Positions 19,426 through 28,236 of a stretch of DNA of 64,000 bases are shown piece after piece. The position numbers and the translations under genes are program-made. Each line of letters begins with the position of its first letter. The stretch's first letter is position 1. The DNA is from Candidatus Geothrix odensensis (lineage in GTDB: Bacteria; Acidobacteriota; Holophagae; Holophagales; Holophagaceae): the NCBI GenBank assembly GCA_016714685.1, contig JADKCH010000032.1, positions 61,597 to 125,596 on the forward strand. The letters are read 5' to 3'. A model generated the notes under the pieces. It made no database searches, was not told the DNA's origin, and saw only the letters and a list, made by a program, of their open reading frames with translations.

Positions 19426-20466
19426 CTAGTGGTGGTGGTGCCCATGGTCCTCCACTGGAGGCGCTGGGCGACTGCCCTTGGGCGGCCGGGCCTTGGGATC
19501 GAGGAAGCGCAGGGGCACCCTGAGGGGCTCCTCCTGGTTGGAGCACTCGAGCACCAGCATCGCCTCGGGCGTGGCCCCCGTCCGGCGGACCCTGAGCAGG
19601 TGCCGCGCGGCTTCCAGGGTGGGCCTGTCCAGGAGCTCAAAGCCCCGCCCCTGGATCTCAGCCCTGCGGATGCGGAAGGGAAGGCCGTTCCGCGCCGTGA
19701 GCTCCAGACCCAGCAGCGTGGTCTTCAGCTCGCTGAACACCAGCCGGGAGGGCTGGGCGATCACCGGGGCCGCGAGGCGCCAGTCAAGATACAAGGTGAA
19801 CAGTGGCTGCTTCGGTCCATTGGTGGCCACCTTGAGCACTTCCAGGCCGGCAGTGGTGCCGGGCTTCAGGCGGATGGGGCGGAGGCTGATCCGCAGATCC
19901 GCCGCCGGGCCCTCGTGGATCAGCTCGGCCTCCAGATGAGGCGGCAGCTCGCTGGCCAGGACCAGCTTCAGCGGGTCGCCACCCTCCCGCGTGAACCGGA
20001 ACCGCAGCTCGGGGCTCTCGTGGGGCGCCACTTCACCCAGGCTCTTGCGCTCGGCATCCACCACCACTTCGGGCCGCACCGTCATGTCGTAGCGGAGGAT
20101 GTAGTTGGGTTGCGTCGGATCATCCGTGCCCAGGCGAACCGCGCCCCGGACAAAGCCCTCCATGCCCGTTGGATTCACCTGCGCCTTGACCAGCCGAACC
20201 TCGCCAGGCTGGATGGGCGCGGCGAGCTGGCCCTCATCCAGGGTCAGCCCCAGGGACAGGTCCAGGACGCGGAAGTGGAAGGTGCGGTCGTGGGTGCTCC
20301 GGAGGCCAAAGAGGACCTCTCGAACCTCGCGGGGACCGACGCTGCCGAGGTGCACCGGGAAGGGGGTGGTCAGCTCGATCCGGGCCGGGGGAACCGGGTC
20401 CGGAGGCGCGGCGGGGGGTGCTGGCGTGGGCTCCTGAAGCAAGACGAGGGCGGGAAGAAGGAACAT
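19426..20466 (-). CDS. Secreted protein with DUF1573-like Ig-type repeats and a His-rich tail
   Basis: 346 residues with a short signal peptide (MFLLPALVLLQEPTPAP). Repeated beta-sandwich motifs of the DUF1573/HYDIN type follow (FPVHLGSVGPREVREVLFGL, KSLGEVAPHESPELRFRF). The C-terminus ends EDHGHHHH, a possible metal-binding tail. ATG 20466 follows AGGA at good spacing. These domains are usually found in envelope or surface proteins. No enzymatic motif is seen. Confidence 0.65.
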   Translation of the reverse strand: MFLLPALVLLQEPTPAPPAAPPDPVPPARIELTTPFPVHLGSVGPREVREVLFGLRSTHDRTFHFRVLDLSLGLTLDEGQLAAPIQPGEVRLVKAQVNPTGMEGFVRGAVRLGTDDPTQPNYILRYDMTVRPEVVVDAERKSLGEVAPHESPELRFRFTREGGDPLKLVLASELPPHLEAELIHEGPAADLRISLRPIRLKPGTTAGLEVLKVATNGPKQPLFTLYLDWRLAAPVIAQPSRLVFSELKTTLLGLELTARNGLPFRIRRAEIQGRGFELLDRPTLEAARHLLRVRRTGATPEAMLVLECSNQEEPLRVPLRFLDPKARPPKGSRPAPPVEDHGHHHH

Positions 20467-20593
20467 GGCAGGTCCTGGTGGGGGTTCCATTCTGGCTCGG
20501 GAGCGTCCTCTGGATGGAATTGTTATTTGTTGTTAAGGAAGGGAAGTTCGCTTGAGGGCGCACCCCCGATCTGCTTCGCCCCGGAGCCTAAGC

Positions 20594-20725
20594 ATGATCA
20601 CCCGCGGCCTCGGCTCCCTGCCCAGGCGTGACGTCTACCGCACCCTCTGCAGCCGGCGATCCCGCGGCCCATCGCCTGGATCACGACCATGGATGCGTCG
20701 GGCCGGGTGAACCTGGGCCACCGCG
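20594..20725 (+). pseudogene. Remnant of a flavin-reductase-like (FMN split-barrel) gene
   Basis: An ATG at 20594 opens MITRGLGSLPRRDVYRTL, and after a one-base shift near 20656 the sequence continues PAIPRPIAWITTMDASGRVN. This is the N-terminal signature of the flavin reductase-like family (DVYR...PRPIAWVST-D-G-N-L). The homology stops after about 43 codons, where the neighbouring minus-strand gene ends. It is therefore a truncated and frame-broken fragment, perhaps left by a deletion. Recognition is from the family motif alone. Confidence 0.55.
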
Positions 20726-21394
20726 TCATTCCCAGTGGCGGATCCAGGCCGGATCGTACTTCCCGTCGGTCGTGCGGGGTTCCGTTTCAACCTTGGCCTG
20801 CGCCACGCCCAGGGAGCGGAGAGCCGCCTGGAGGGCCTCGGCCCGCCGTTGTTGAAGGGCCGTGGACAAGGCCTTGGCGGAGGGGACCTGGACGGCCCAG
20901 CGCCCTCCGACCCCCCAAGCCCGGACCCAGGCCTCCAGCTTCTTCAGTCCCGCCGGGCTAAGGTCCGCCTGCTGAGGAAAGAAGAAGAGCAGTCCCTCCT
21001 GCGGGGGCGCCTCGGATGACGGGGCGGGTGGGGACGTCATGGGCAGCGGATCGACATCCAAGGGCCCGGCCACGGGTGGCCACTTCAGTTCCGCGCGGAG
21101 CACGAGGTCCCCCTTCATGGGATAGGCGGAGCCGCTCGGCTCGAAGTGGGCTTCACACTGCTCCCCGCGCACCTCGACCACCCGGAGGTGGCCGATGGCC
21201 CGGGGCTCGCCACTGCGCTTGACGAGCAGGCGGTCCCCCACGCGCAGCCCGCGGTTCTGCCCGCCATCCAGCCGATAGATCCGATCCGCGGCCTCGTAGG
21301 GCGGAAGTCCCTTCCGCTCCACAGCTACGATGTGGAGCGGGACCTGGGCGCCGAGGACGCAGGCAAAACCGAGGCCGAGGAGCAGACACCGCAT
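20726..21394 (-). CDS. Exported protein with an SH3-like domain and OmpA-like C-terminus
   Basis: 222 residues. The signal peptide ends near VLGAQV. An SH3-like fold resembling FlgT C-terminal domains follows (YRLDGGQNRGLRVGDRLLV, IGHLRVVEVRGEQ). After a Pro/Ser-rich linker comes a short OmpA-like region (ADLSPAGLKKLEAWVRAWG, QQRRAEALQAALRSLGV) lacking some canonical peptidoglycan-binding residues. Probably a periplasmic or outer-membrane-associated protein. It is separate from folC by about 30 bp on the same strand. The family assignment is tentative. Confidence 0.55.
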   Translation of the reverse strand: MRCLLLGLGFACVLGAQVPLHIVAVERKGLPPYEAADRIYRLDGGQNRGLRVGDRLLVKRSGEPRAIGHLRVVEVRGEQCEAHFEPSGSAYPMKGDLVLRAELKWPPVAGPLDVDPLPMTSPPAPSSEAPPQEGLLFFFPQQADLSPAGLKKLEAWVRAWGVGGRWAVQVPSAKALSTALQQRRAEALQAALRSLGVAQAKVETEPRTTDGKYDPAWIRHWE

Positions 21395-21427
21395 GGGGGT
21401 CTCATCGGCAGGAGCTGCGGTGAATCC

Positions 21428-22657
21428 TTAGAACGGCCGGAGGTCCAGCTCCCGCAGCAGGTCCCCCAGGAGGTAGAGCGAGCCCGTCACCAGGCGGGGT
21501 GCCTCGGCCTGCGCCCGCAGGTGGATCGCCGCCTCCCGCACTGTCAGCAGGGGTGCCGAAACGCCCCAGGCCTCCCCGAGCTCCGCGTGGGTGGCGTAGC
21601 GCGGGGCATCCCCCTGCACGAAGGTCACGGAGAGGGGGCGCATCCGTTTCAGCTCGCGGGCCACGCCCGCGAGATCCTTGTCGCCCATGGCGCCGACGTA
21701 GAGATGGGGGCGCACTCCGCAGGCCAGGGCGTGATCGGCCAGGGCGCGGGCCCCGTCGGGGTTGTGCGCGCCATCCATCCAGACGGCCTCCAGCTCCGGC
21801 ACCTTCCAGAGCCGGCCGGGCCAGCGGGCCTCGGCCGCGCCGGTCCAGAGGCGGTCCTCCGGAATGGGAAAGCCAAGCCCCTGCAACTGACGGATGGCCT
21901 CGAAGGCCGTGGCCAGGTTGTCCAGCTGGTGAAGGCCCGCGAGCCCCACGCGTTTCCCGTCGACGCGGGAGTGGTCCCAGCGGATGTCCGCCGGACCCAG
22001 GCGGGGAGCAGGATGCAGGGTCGGGGCGCAGGGCAGCAGCGGCCGGATCCACTCGGGATCCAGGCCCGGCCCCAGCACGAGGGGCCGCCCGTCGCGGGCC
22101 GTGCAGAGCTTCTCCCGGGCGATGGCCTCGCGGGTGTCGCCGAGATACTGCTGATGGTCCAGCCCCACGGTGGTCAGTACCGTCAGGATGGGCTCCGTGG
22201 CATTGGTGGCATCCCAGCGGCCACCCATGCCCACCTCCACCAGGGCCACCTCCACACCGGTCATGCGGAAGGCCGAGAGGGCAGCGGTGATCATCAGCTC
22301 GAAGTAGGTGGCCTGGAGCCCCGCCTGGGCCTCGGCCTCGAAGGCCTCGCCCAGCAGCAGGTCCAGGGCCCCTTCGCCGATGGGCTCGCCATCCACCCAG
22401 ATGCGCTCGGTGACATCCCGCAGGTGGGGCGAGGTGGTCCAGCCCACCACGAAGCCCGCGGCCTTCAGCATGTGGGCCAGGAAGGCCCCGGTGCTGCCCT
22501 TGCCGTTGGTGCCGGCAATGAGCACCACCGGGAAGCTCGCATCGGGCCGCCCCAATCCATCGAGCAGGATCTGGATGTTCTCGAGGCCGCACTTGACGCC
22601 GAGATGGCCCCGCTCCCTGAGGCGCGGGATGTATACAGGTTCGAAGCCGCCGTCCAT
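21428..22657 (-). CDS. folC: Bifunctional folylpolyglutamate/dihydrofolate synthase
   Basis: Adds glutamate to dihydropteroate and to folates, an ATP-dependent Mur-ligase-type enzyme in the cytoplasm; 409 residues. Visible motifs are the P-loop GTNGKGS at 49-55, SPHLRDVTERI for the folate pocket, and the C-terminal domain motif DGAHNPDGA. The start overlaps the accD stop as TGATG, the common accD-folC arrangement, so the genes are translationally coupled. Confidence 0.93.
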   Translation of the reverse strand: MDGGFEPVYIPRLRERGHLGVKCGLENIQILLDGLGRPDASFPVVLIAGTNGKGSTGAFLAHMLKAAGFVVGWTTSPHLRDVTERIWVDGEPIGEGALDLLLGEAFEAEAQAGLQATYFELMITAALSAFRMTGVEVALVEVGMGGRWDATNATEPILTVLTTVGLDHQQYLGDTREAIAREKLCTARDGRPLVLGPGLDPEWIRPLLPCAPTLHPAPRLGPADIRWDHSRVDGKRVGLAGLHQLDNLATAFEAIRQLQGLGFPIPEDRLWTGAAEARWPGRLWKVPELEAVWMDGAHNPDGARALADHALACGVRPHLYVGAMGDKDLAGVARELKRMRPLSVTFVQGDAPRYATHAELGEAWGVSAPLLTVREAAIHLRAQAEAPRLVTGSLYLLGDLLRELDLRPF

Positions 22658-23514
22658 CAGTCCCTGGGCGTCGGCATCATCCACGCCAGGCAGGCGGCGA
22701 TGAAGTCCTTGAGGTGGTCGCGGTTCACGACCTTGTCCACCATGCCGTGGGCCTGGAGGAATTCGGAACGCTGGAAGCCCTCGGGCAGGCTCTGTTTGAT
22801 GGTCTGTTCGATGACGCGGGGGCCGGCGAAGCCGATCAGGGCCTTGGGCTCGGCGATGTTCAGGTCGCCCAGCATGGCGTAGCTGGCGCTGACGCCCCCG
22901 GTGGTGGGGTCGGTGAGGATGCTCAGGTAGGGCAGGCCCGCCTTGTCCAGCTTGGCGAGGGCTGCGCTCACCTTGGCCATCTGCATGAGGGAGAGGGTGC
23001 CCTCCTGCATGCGGGCGCCACCACTGCAGCTGACGATGAGGAAGGCGCACTGCTTCTCCAGGGCCCGCTCGGCTCCCAGGCGCAGCTTCTCGCCCACCAC
23101 GCTGCCCATGCTGGCGGCGAGGAAGTCGAAGTTCATGATGGCCGTCACCACCGGGTGGCCCGAAAGGGTGCCCTCCACCACCACGACCGCATCCTCGGAC
23201 TGGCCCGCGTCTTCGAGCTTCTTCAGCTGGTCCTTGTAGCTCTTGGTCGAGACGAACCCCAGGGGGTCCCCGCTCTTGAGGTTGCTGAACAAGGTCTCCC
23301 AGCCGTCGTCCATGAGGTTCTCCAGCCGCTCGTCCACGCCGATGCGAAAGTGGTAGCCGCACTTGGGGCAGACGTTGTGGGTGTTGACGAGTTCCTTCCG
23401 GTAGATGAGCTCCTTGCAGGCCTCGCACTTGATCCAGAGGCCCTCGGGAACCCGGACGGTCTTCTCCTCGACGGCGGTCTTCTGCTGACGCTTCTTGACG
23501 AACCAGGACGACAT
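22657..23514 (-). CDS. accD: Acetyl-CoA carboxylase carboxyltransferase subunit beta
   Basis: The beta half of the carboxyltransferase that makes malonyl-CoA, the first step of fatty acid synthesis; 285 residues. A zinc ribbon Cys30-x2-Cys33...Cys49-x2-Cys52 is followed by the crotonase-fold body with SCSGGARMQEG and TGGVSASYAMLGD. ATG 23514 is preceded by AGGAG. It lies 17 bp downstream of parB and overlaps folC, forming one operon with the partition genes. Confidence 0.95.
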   Translation of the reverse strand: MSSWFVKKRQQKTAVEEKTVRVPEGLWIKCEACKELIYRKELVNTHNVCPKCGYHFRIGVDERLENLMDDGWETLFSNLKSGDPLGFVSTKSYKDQLKKLEDAGQSEDAVVVVEGTLSGHPVVTAIMNFDFLAASMGSVVGEKLRLGAERALEKQCAFLIVSCSGGARMQEGTLSLMQMAKVSAALAKLDKAGLPYLSILTDPTTGGVSASYAMLGDLNIAEPKALIGFAGPRVIEQTIKQSLPEGFQRSEFLQAHGMVDKVVNRDHLKDFIAACLAWMMPTPRD

Positions 23515-23531
23515 GGGGACTCCTAACTTAC

Positions 23532-24398
23532 CTAGCGGCGCTTCGCCGGGCCGTGCTTGAGGGCCTCGAACAGGCGATCCAGCTCGCCTTCGCTGCCGTA
23601 GTGCAGGACCAGGGTGCCGGTCTTGCCCTTGGCCTTGATCTCGACTCGGGTGCCCCAGGACTGGGTCAGCTCCTCGGCGGCGGCCTTGATGAAGAGTTCC
23701 TGGGGATGCTTCTTCCGGCCCTTGGCCTTGGTCTGCTTCTGGAGCTGCTGGATCCGTGCCTCCAGGGCCCGGACACTGAGCTGCGACTGCACCACCTCGT
23801 AGGCCAGCTGCTCCTGCAGGCGAGGATCCGGCACACCGAGCAGCACCTTGGCGTGGCCCGTGCTCAGTCGACCGTGGGCCACCTCGGCCTTGAGCTCCGC
23901 GGGTAGCCTCAGCAGCCGGAGGGTGTTGGCGACCTGGGGCCGGGACTTGCCGACCCGGTCGGCCACCTGCTCCTGCGTCAGCCGCAGGTGTTCGCCCAGC
24001 TGCCAGTAGGCCGTGGCCTCCTCGATGGGGTTCAGCTCCTGGCGCTGGATGTTCTCGACCAGGGCGATCTCCAGCAGGCGGTCGTCGGGAACCTCCTTGA
24101 CCACCACGGGGACCATGGCGAGGCCGGCCTTCCGGGCGGCGCGCCAGCGGCGCTCGCCGGCGATGATCTCGTACTGGTCGCCCACCTTGCGCACCACGAT
24201 GGGCTGGACCATGCCGTGCTGCCTCAGGCTCTCGGCCAGTTCCGCCAGGGCGGCCTCGTCGAAGTGGGTGCGGGGCTGGGCCCGGTTGGGCACCATGCTG
24301 CCCAGGGGAAGCTCCCGCTGGCCGGCATCCTCCGGAGCCATCTGGCTCATGAGGGAGGTGAGTCCGCGGCCCAGGGCCGGTCGCTTCAACAGGGTCAT
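23532..24398 (-). CDS. parB: Chromosome-partitioning protein ParB
   Basis: A CTP-dependent DNA clamp that loads at parS and links the origin region to ParA; 288 residues. The N-terminal ALGRGLTSLM is the ParA-interacting motif. The ParB/Srx CTPase core shows the GERRWRAARKAGL box. The helix-turn-helix reads LTQEQVADRVGKSRPQVAN. A short C-terminal dimerisation domain closes the protein. The start overlaps the parA stop as TGATG. Confidence 0.95.
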   Translation of the reverse strand: MTLLKRPALGRGLTSLMSQMAPEDAGQRELPLGSMVPNRAQPRTHFDEAALAELAESLRQHGMVQPIVVRKVGDQYEIIAGERRWRAARKAGLAMVPVVVKEVPDDRLLEIALVENIQRQELNPIEEATAYWQLGEHLRLTQEQVADRVGKSRPQVANTLRLLRLPAELKAEVAHGRLSTGHAKVLLGVPDPRLQEQLAYEVVQSQLSVRALEARIQQLQKQTKAKGRKKHPQELFIKAAAEELTQSWGTRVEIKAKGKTGTLVLHYGSEGELDRLFEALKHGPAKRR

Positions 24399-25177
24399 CA
24401 GGCTTCCCTCCTCGCGAGGATCTCCAGGCCAAGCCACTCCTTGGCGAGGCTGAGGTAGGCCTGGGCGCCCTTGGAGCGCAGATCGTAGAAGGCCACGGGC
24501 TTGCCGTGGCTGGGCGCCTCGGCGAGGCGGATGTTCCGGGGGATCATGGTCTGGAAGACCTTCCCGGGAAAGGCGTGGCGCACCTCGTTGGCCACGGCCG
24601 CGCCGAGGTTGGTGCGCTCCTCGGCCATGGTGAGCAGGATGCCTCCGAGCTGGAGCCGTGGATTCGGACCGGACTGGATGCGGCGCAGGGTCTCGGTCAG
24701 TTCCGCGAGACCATCCAGCGCGAAGAACTCGCAGGGCATGGGCACGATGACCTCGTCGGCCGCCGTGAGCGCGTTCAGGGTGATCATGCCGAGGCTCGGC
24801 GGAGGGTCGATGAGGATGTAGTCGAACTTATCCATCAGGGGCGCGAGCCCCTGCTTGAGCACCTGGAGCTGGGGCAGCTCGAAGAGCTCGAACTCCAGCT
24901 GCGCAAGGTCCTTGCCCGCGGGAATCACCTGCATCATGGGCACTTCGGTACTGAGCAGCAGCGCCTCGGCCGGGGCGCCCTTCATCAGCGCGTACGATCC
25001 CGCGCGGTGGTCCGGCTTCGGGAAGCCAAGCCCAGTCGTGCTGTGGCCCTGGGGATCGAAGTCCACCAGGAGCACCATCTTCTCCATCATCGCGAGGGAC
25101 GCGGCGAGGTTGATGGCCGTGGTGGTCTTCCCCACGCCACCCTTCTGGTTCGCCAACGCCACCACCCGGGCGCGCAT
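24398..25177 (-). CDS. parA: Chromosome-partitioning ATPase ParA/Soj
   Basis: A deviant-Walker ATPase that moves ParB-parS complexes over the nucleoid; 259 residues. The N-terminus MRARVVALANQKGGVGKTTT carries the signature KGGVGKT. DFDPQGHSTTGLG and IDPPPSLG follow. I chose ATG 25177, matching the family's usual start; an ATG at 25228 is in frame and would add 17 residues that are not typical. Overlapping parB, it is the likely first gene of parA-parB-accD-folC. Confidence 0.95.
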   Translation of the reverse strand: MRARVVALANQKGGVGKTTTAINLAASLAMMEKMVLLVDFDPQGHSTTGLGFPKPDHRAGSYALMKGAPAEALLLSTEVPMMQVIPAGKDLAQLEFELFELPQLQVLKQGLAPLMDKFDYILIDPPPSLGMITLNALTAADEVIVPMPCEFFALDGLAELTETLRRIQSGPNPRLQLGGILLTMAEERTNLGAAVANEVRHAFPGKVFQTMIPRNIRLAEAPSHGKPVAFYDLRSKGAQAYLSLAKEWLGLEILARREA

Positions 25178-25290
25178 CAGGCGATCCCCATAAACATCCA
25201 GGCGCTGGTCAAACCACGCATCTCGCATCCCCTCGGGTGTGGAACATGCCAGTCTAGCAGGTCGGGTTCCACGGCGAAGCGTCGGTGTGG

Positions 25291-26094
25291 TCAGTGCCGC
25301 AAGCGCAGCAAGAGCGAGGGATCTGGATGGGCGACACCCAGTCGCTGCACCGGGCCCGAGAGCCACAAATCGCGCCAGGATCCCTCCGCCGTCAGATCGA
25401 GCTCGACCTTCACCACCTCGCCGCTGGCTGTATGGAGGCGCCAGGAGGAGATGCCCTCGGTTTGCGCGAGCCATGCAGCCGCGACGGCACTGCCGGTACC
25501 GCAGCAGAGCGTTTCCCCCTCCACGCCCCGCTCCCAGGAGCGGATCCTGGCCTCGCCAGGAGCGATGACTTCGACCACGTTCACGTTGGTCCCGCCGGGG
25601 ATCGCCACATGATGGCGAAGCGGCGGCGCGAAGGTCTTCAGGTCAACCGAGGCGACCGACGGCACACGCACCACGAGCTGAGGATTGCCGATCCAGCCGA
25701 AGCCCGCAGGCAGGTCCATCGGCATCGGCAGTGTGCGCAATCCGAAGCCATCACCCTCCGGCATGCGGATGCCGACCTCCCCGCCCCGGCGCCGGAGCAA
25801 TATCCGCTCGCTGCTCGAGCGCACTTCCACGCACGCGTCCTGGGGAGCCCCTGGGATGGCCAGTGCTGCCCTGCTTCCATTGGAACAAAAGGACTTGGAG
25901 CCATCCGGATCCCAGTGTTCCAGGCACCAGGGACCCCCTACCGGTCTTTGCATCAAAAAAAGGCCATCTAAACCGAAGCCGCGTCCCCGTAGGCAGAGAA
26001 TTTTTGCATAATCCCCACCAGACCAATCTTTAGCCTCGTCCTCCCAGAGGTAGCCGAAGACATTGCCCGCCGCGGAGGCCAGTTGGAGCTCCAA
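25291..26094 (-). CDS. dapF: Diaminopimelate epimerase (divergent)
   Basis: Converts LL- to meso-diaminopimelate for peptidoglycan and lysine, a cofactor-free two-cysteine racemase; 267 residues. The two catalytic cysteines lie in FCSNGSRAAL (canonical CGNG) and GETLCCGTGSAVA, and GGTNVNVVEV matches the domain linker. I chose TTG 26094, four bases after the stop of the upstream gene: an AGGGAG site lies upstream and the first residues (LASAAGNVFGYLW) align with the family's GLGN-F start. The sequence is more diverged than usual for DapF. Confidence 0.82.
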   Translation of the reverse strand: MELQLASAAGNVFGYLWEDEAKDWSGGDYAKILCLRGRGFGLDGLFLMQRPVGGPWCLEHWDPDGSKSFCSNGSRAALAIPGAPQDACVEVRSSSERILLRRRGGEVGIRMPEGDGFGLRTLPMPMDLPAGFGWIGNPQLVVRVPSVASVDLKTFAPPLRHHVAIPGGTNVNVVEVIAPGEARIRSWERGVEGETLCCGTGSAVAAAWLAQTEGISSWRLHTASGEVVKVELDLTAEGSWRDLWLSGPVQRLGVAHPDPSLLLRLRH

Positions 26095-26095
26095 G

Positions 26096-26398
26096 CTACT
26101 TCTCCCTATTGCGGAAGGTGTAGATGGTCTCCCCCTTGCGCGCATAGCCCTGTCGGCGCGCCAACGCCTCCATCAACTCCGGGTCCTTGGCCGCGAGCCG
26201 TTGGACCTCGTCCAGGAGCTCATGGTTGCGTTGGTTGAGTTCCACCAGGCGCGTCCGGGCCGCCTTCAGCTCAGCCTCCCGCTTGCGCAATTCGGGCAGC
26301 CCGCCCTCCGAGAACAGAACGGCCATCAGAGACAGGAACCCCGAGGCCCCCAGCACACTCCACAGGGTGGAGGACTTCAAGAGCCAGTTGGCGTTCAT
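26096..26398 (-). CDS. ftsB: FtsB/DivIC-like septum formation protein
   Basis: A 100-residue bitopic membrane protein. One transmembrane segment (about 10-30) is followed by a coiled coil (ELRKREAELKAARTRLVELN), then the short C-terminal ARKGETIYTFR typical of the DivIC/FtsB family. These proteins join FtsL and FtsQ in the divisome. It lies directly after eno, the classic eno-ftsB order. AGGAGGG precedes the ATG and overlaps the eno stop. Confidence 0.85.
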   Translation of the reverse strand: MNANWLLKSSTLWSVLGASGFLSLMAVLFSEGGLPELRKREAELKAARTRLVELNQRNHELLDEVQRLAAKDPELMEALARRQGYARKGETIYTFRNREK

Positions 26399-26411
26399 GA
26401 AGGATGCCCTC

Positions 26412-27692
<1,281 letters not shown>

Positions 27693-27765
27693 GTGGTCAC
27701 CCGGCTCAGAGAGGCGCGCCATCGCGCCCCTCTGATATTAGCCAGGTTGTGTGAGCCGGTTGGGC

Positions 27766-28236
27766 CTACTTCTTGGCGGCCTTCTTCGGCGCGGCCTTCT
27801 TCACGACCTTCTTGGCGGCCGGCTTCTTGGCGGCGGCCTTCTTCGGCGCGGCCTTCTTCACGACCTTCTTCACGGCGGCCTTCTTCGGCGCGGCCTTCTT
27901 CACGACCTTCTTGGCGGCCGGCTTCTTGGCGGCGGCCTTCTTCGGCGCGGCCTTCTTCACGACCTTCTTGGCGGCCGGCTTCTTGGCGGCGGCCTTCTTC
28001 GGCGCGGCCTTCTTCACGACCTTCTTGGCGGCCGGCTTCTTGGCGGCGGCCTTCTTCGGCGCGGCCTTCTTCACGACCTTCTTGGCGGCCGGCTTCTTGG
28101 CGGCGGCCTTCTTCGGCGCGGCCTTCTTGGCGGCGGGTTTCTTGGGGGCAGCCTTCTTCTTGGGGGCGGCCTTCTTCGCCGGCTTCTTGGCGGCGACGGG
28201 TTCGGTGGTGGCGACCGGGTTGGTCATTTCGGCCAT
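27766..28236 (-). CDS. Possible separate histone-H1-like protein from an internal start
   Basis: Within the fusion, ATG 28236 (Met324) begins MAEMTNPVATTEPVAAKKPAKK and is preceded by AAAGGAG with a 6-nt spacer, a better site than most genes here have. Translation from it would give a 156-residue, extremely basic protein made almost wholly of Lys, Ala, Pro and Val. Stand-alone proteins of this kind compact DNA. Whether one or both products are made cannot be told from sequence. It shares its frame with the TrpC-like fusion. Confidence 0.5.
   Translation of the reverse strand: MAEMTNPVATTEPVAAKKPAKKAAPKKKAAPKKPAAKKAAPKKAAAKKPAAKKVVKKAAPKKAAAKKPAAKKVVKKAAPKKAAAKKPAAKKVVKKAAPKKAAAKKPAAKKVVKKAAPKKAAVKKVVKKAAPKKAAAKKPAAKKVVKKAAPKKAAKK

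Noticed and set aside
25239..25246. GTGGAACA, a half-match to the parS consensus, just upstream of parA
   Set aside because: Only one half of the 16-bp palindrome is present; a true parS site should be symmetric. No full parS was seen in the window.
27778..28136. The regularly spaced repeats could be mistaken for a CRISPR array
   Set aside because: Repeats are directly adjacent without unique spacers, translate into a continuous protein tail, and no cas gene is near.
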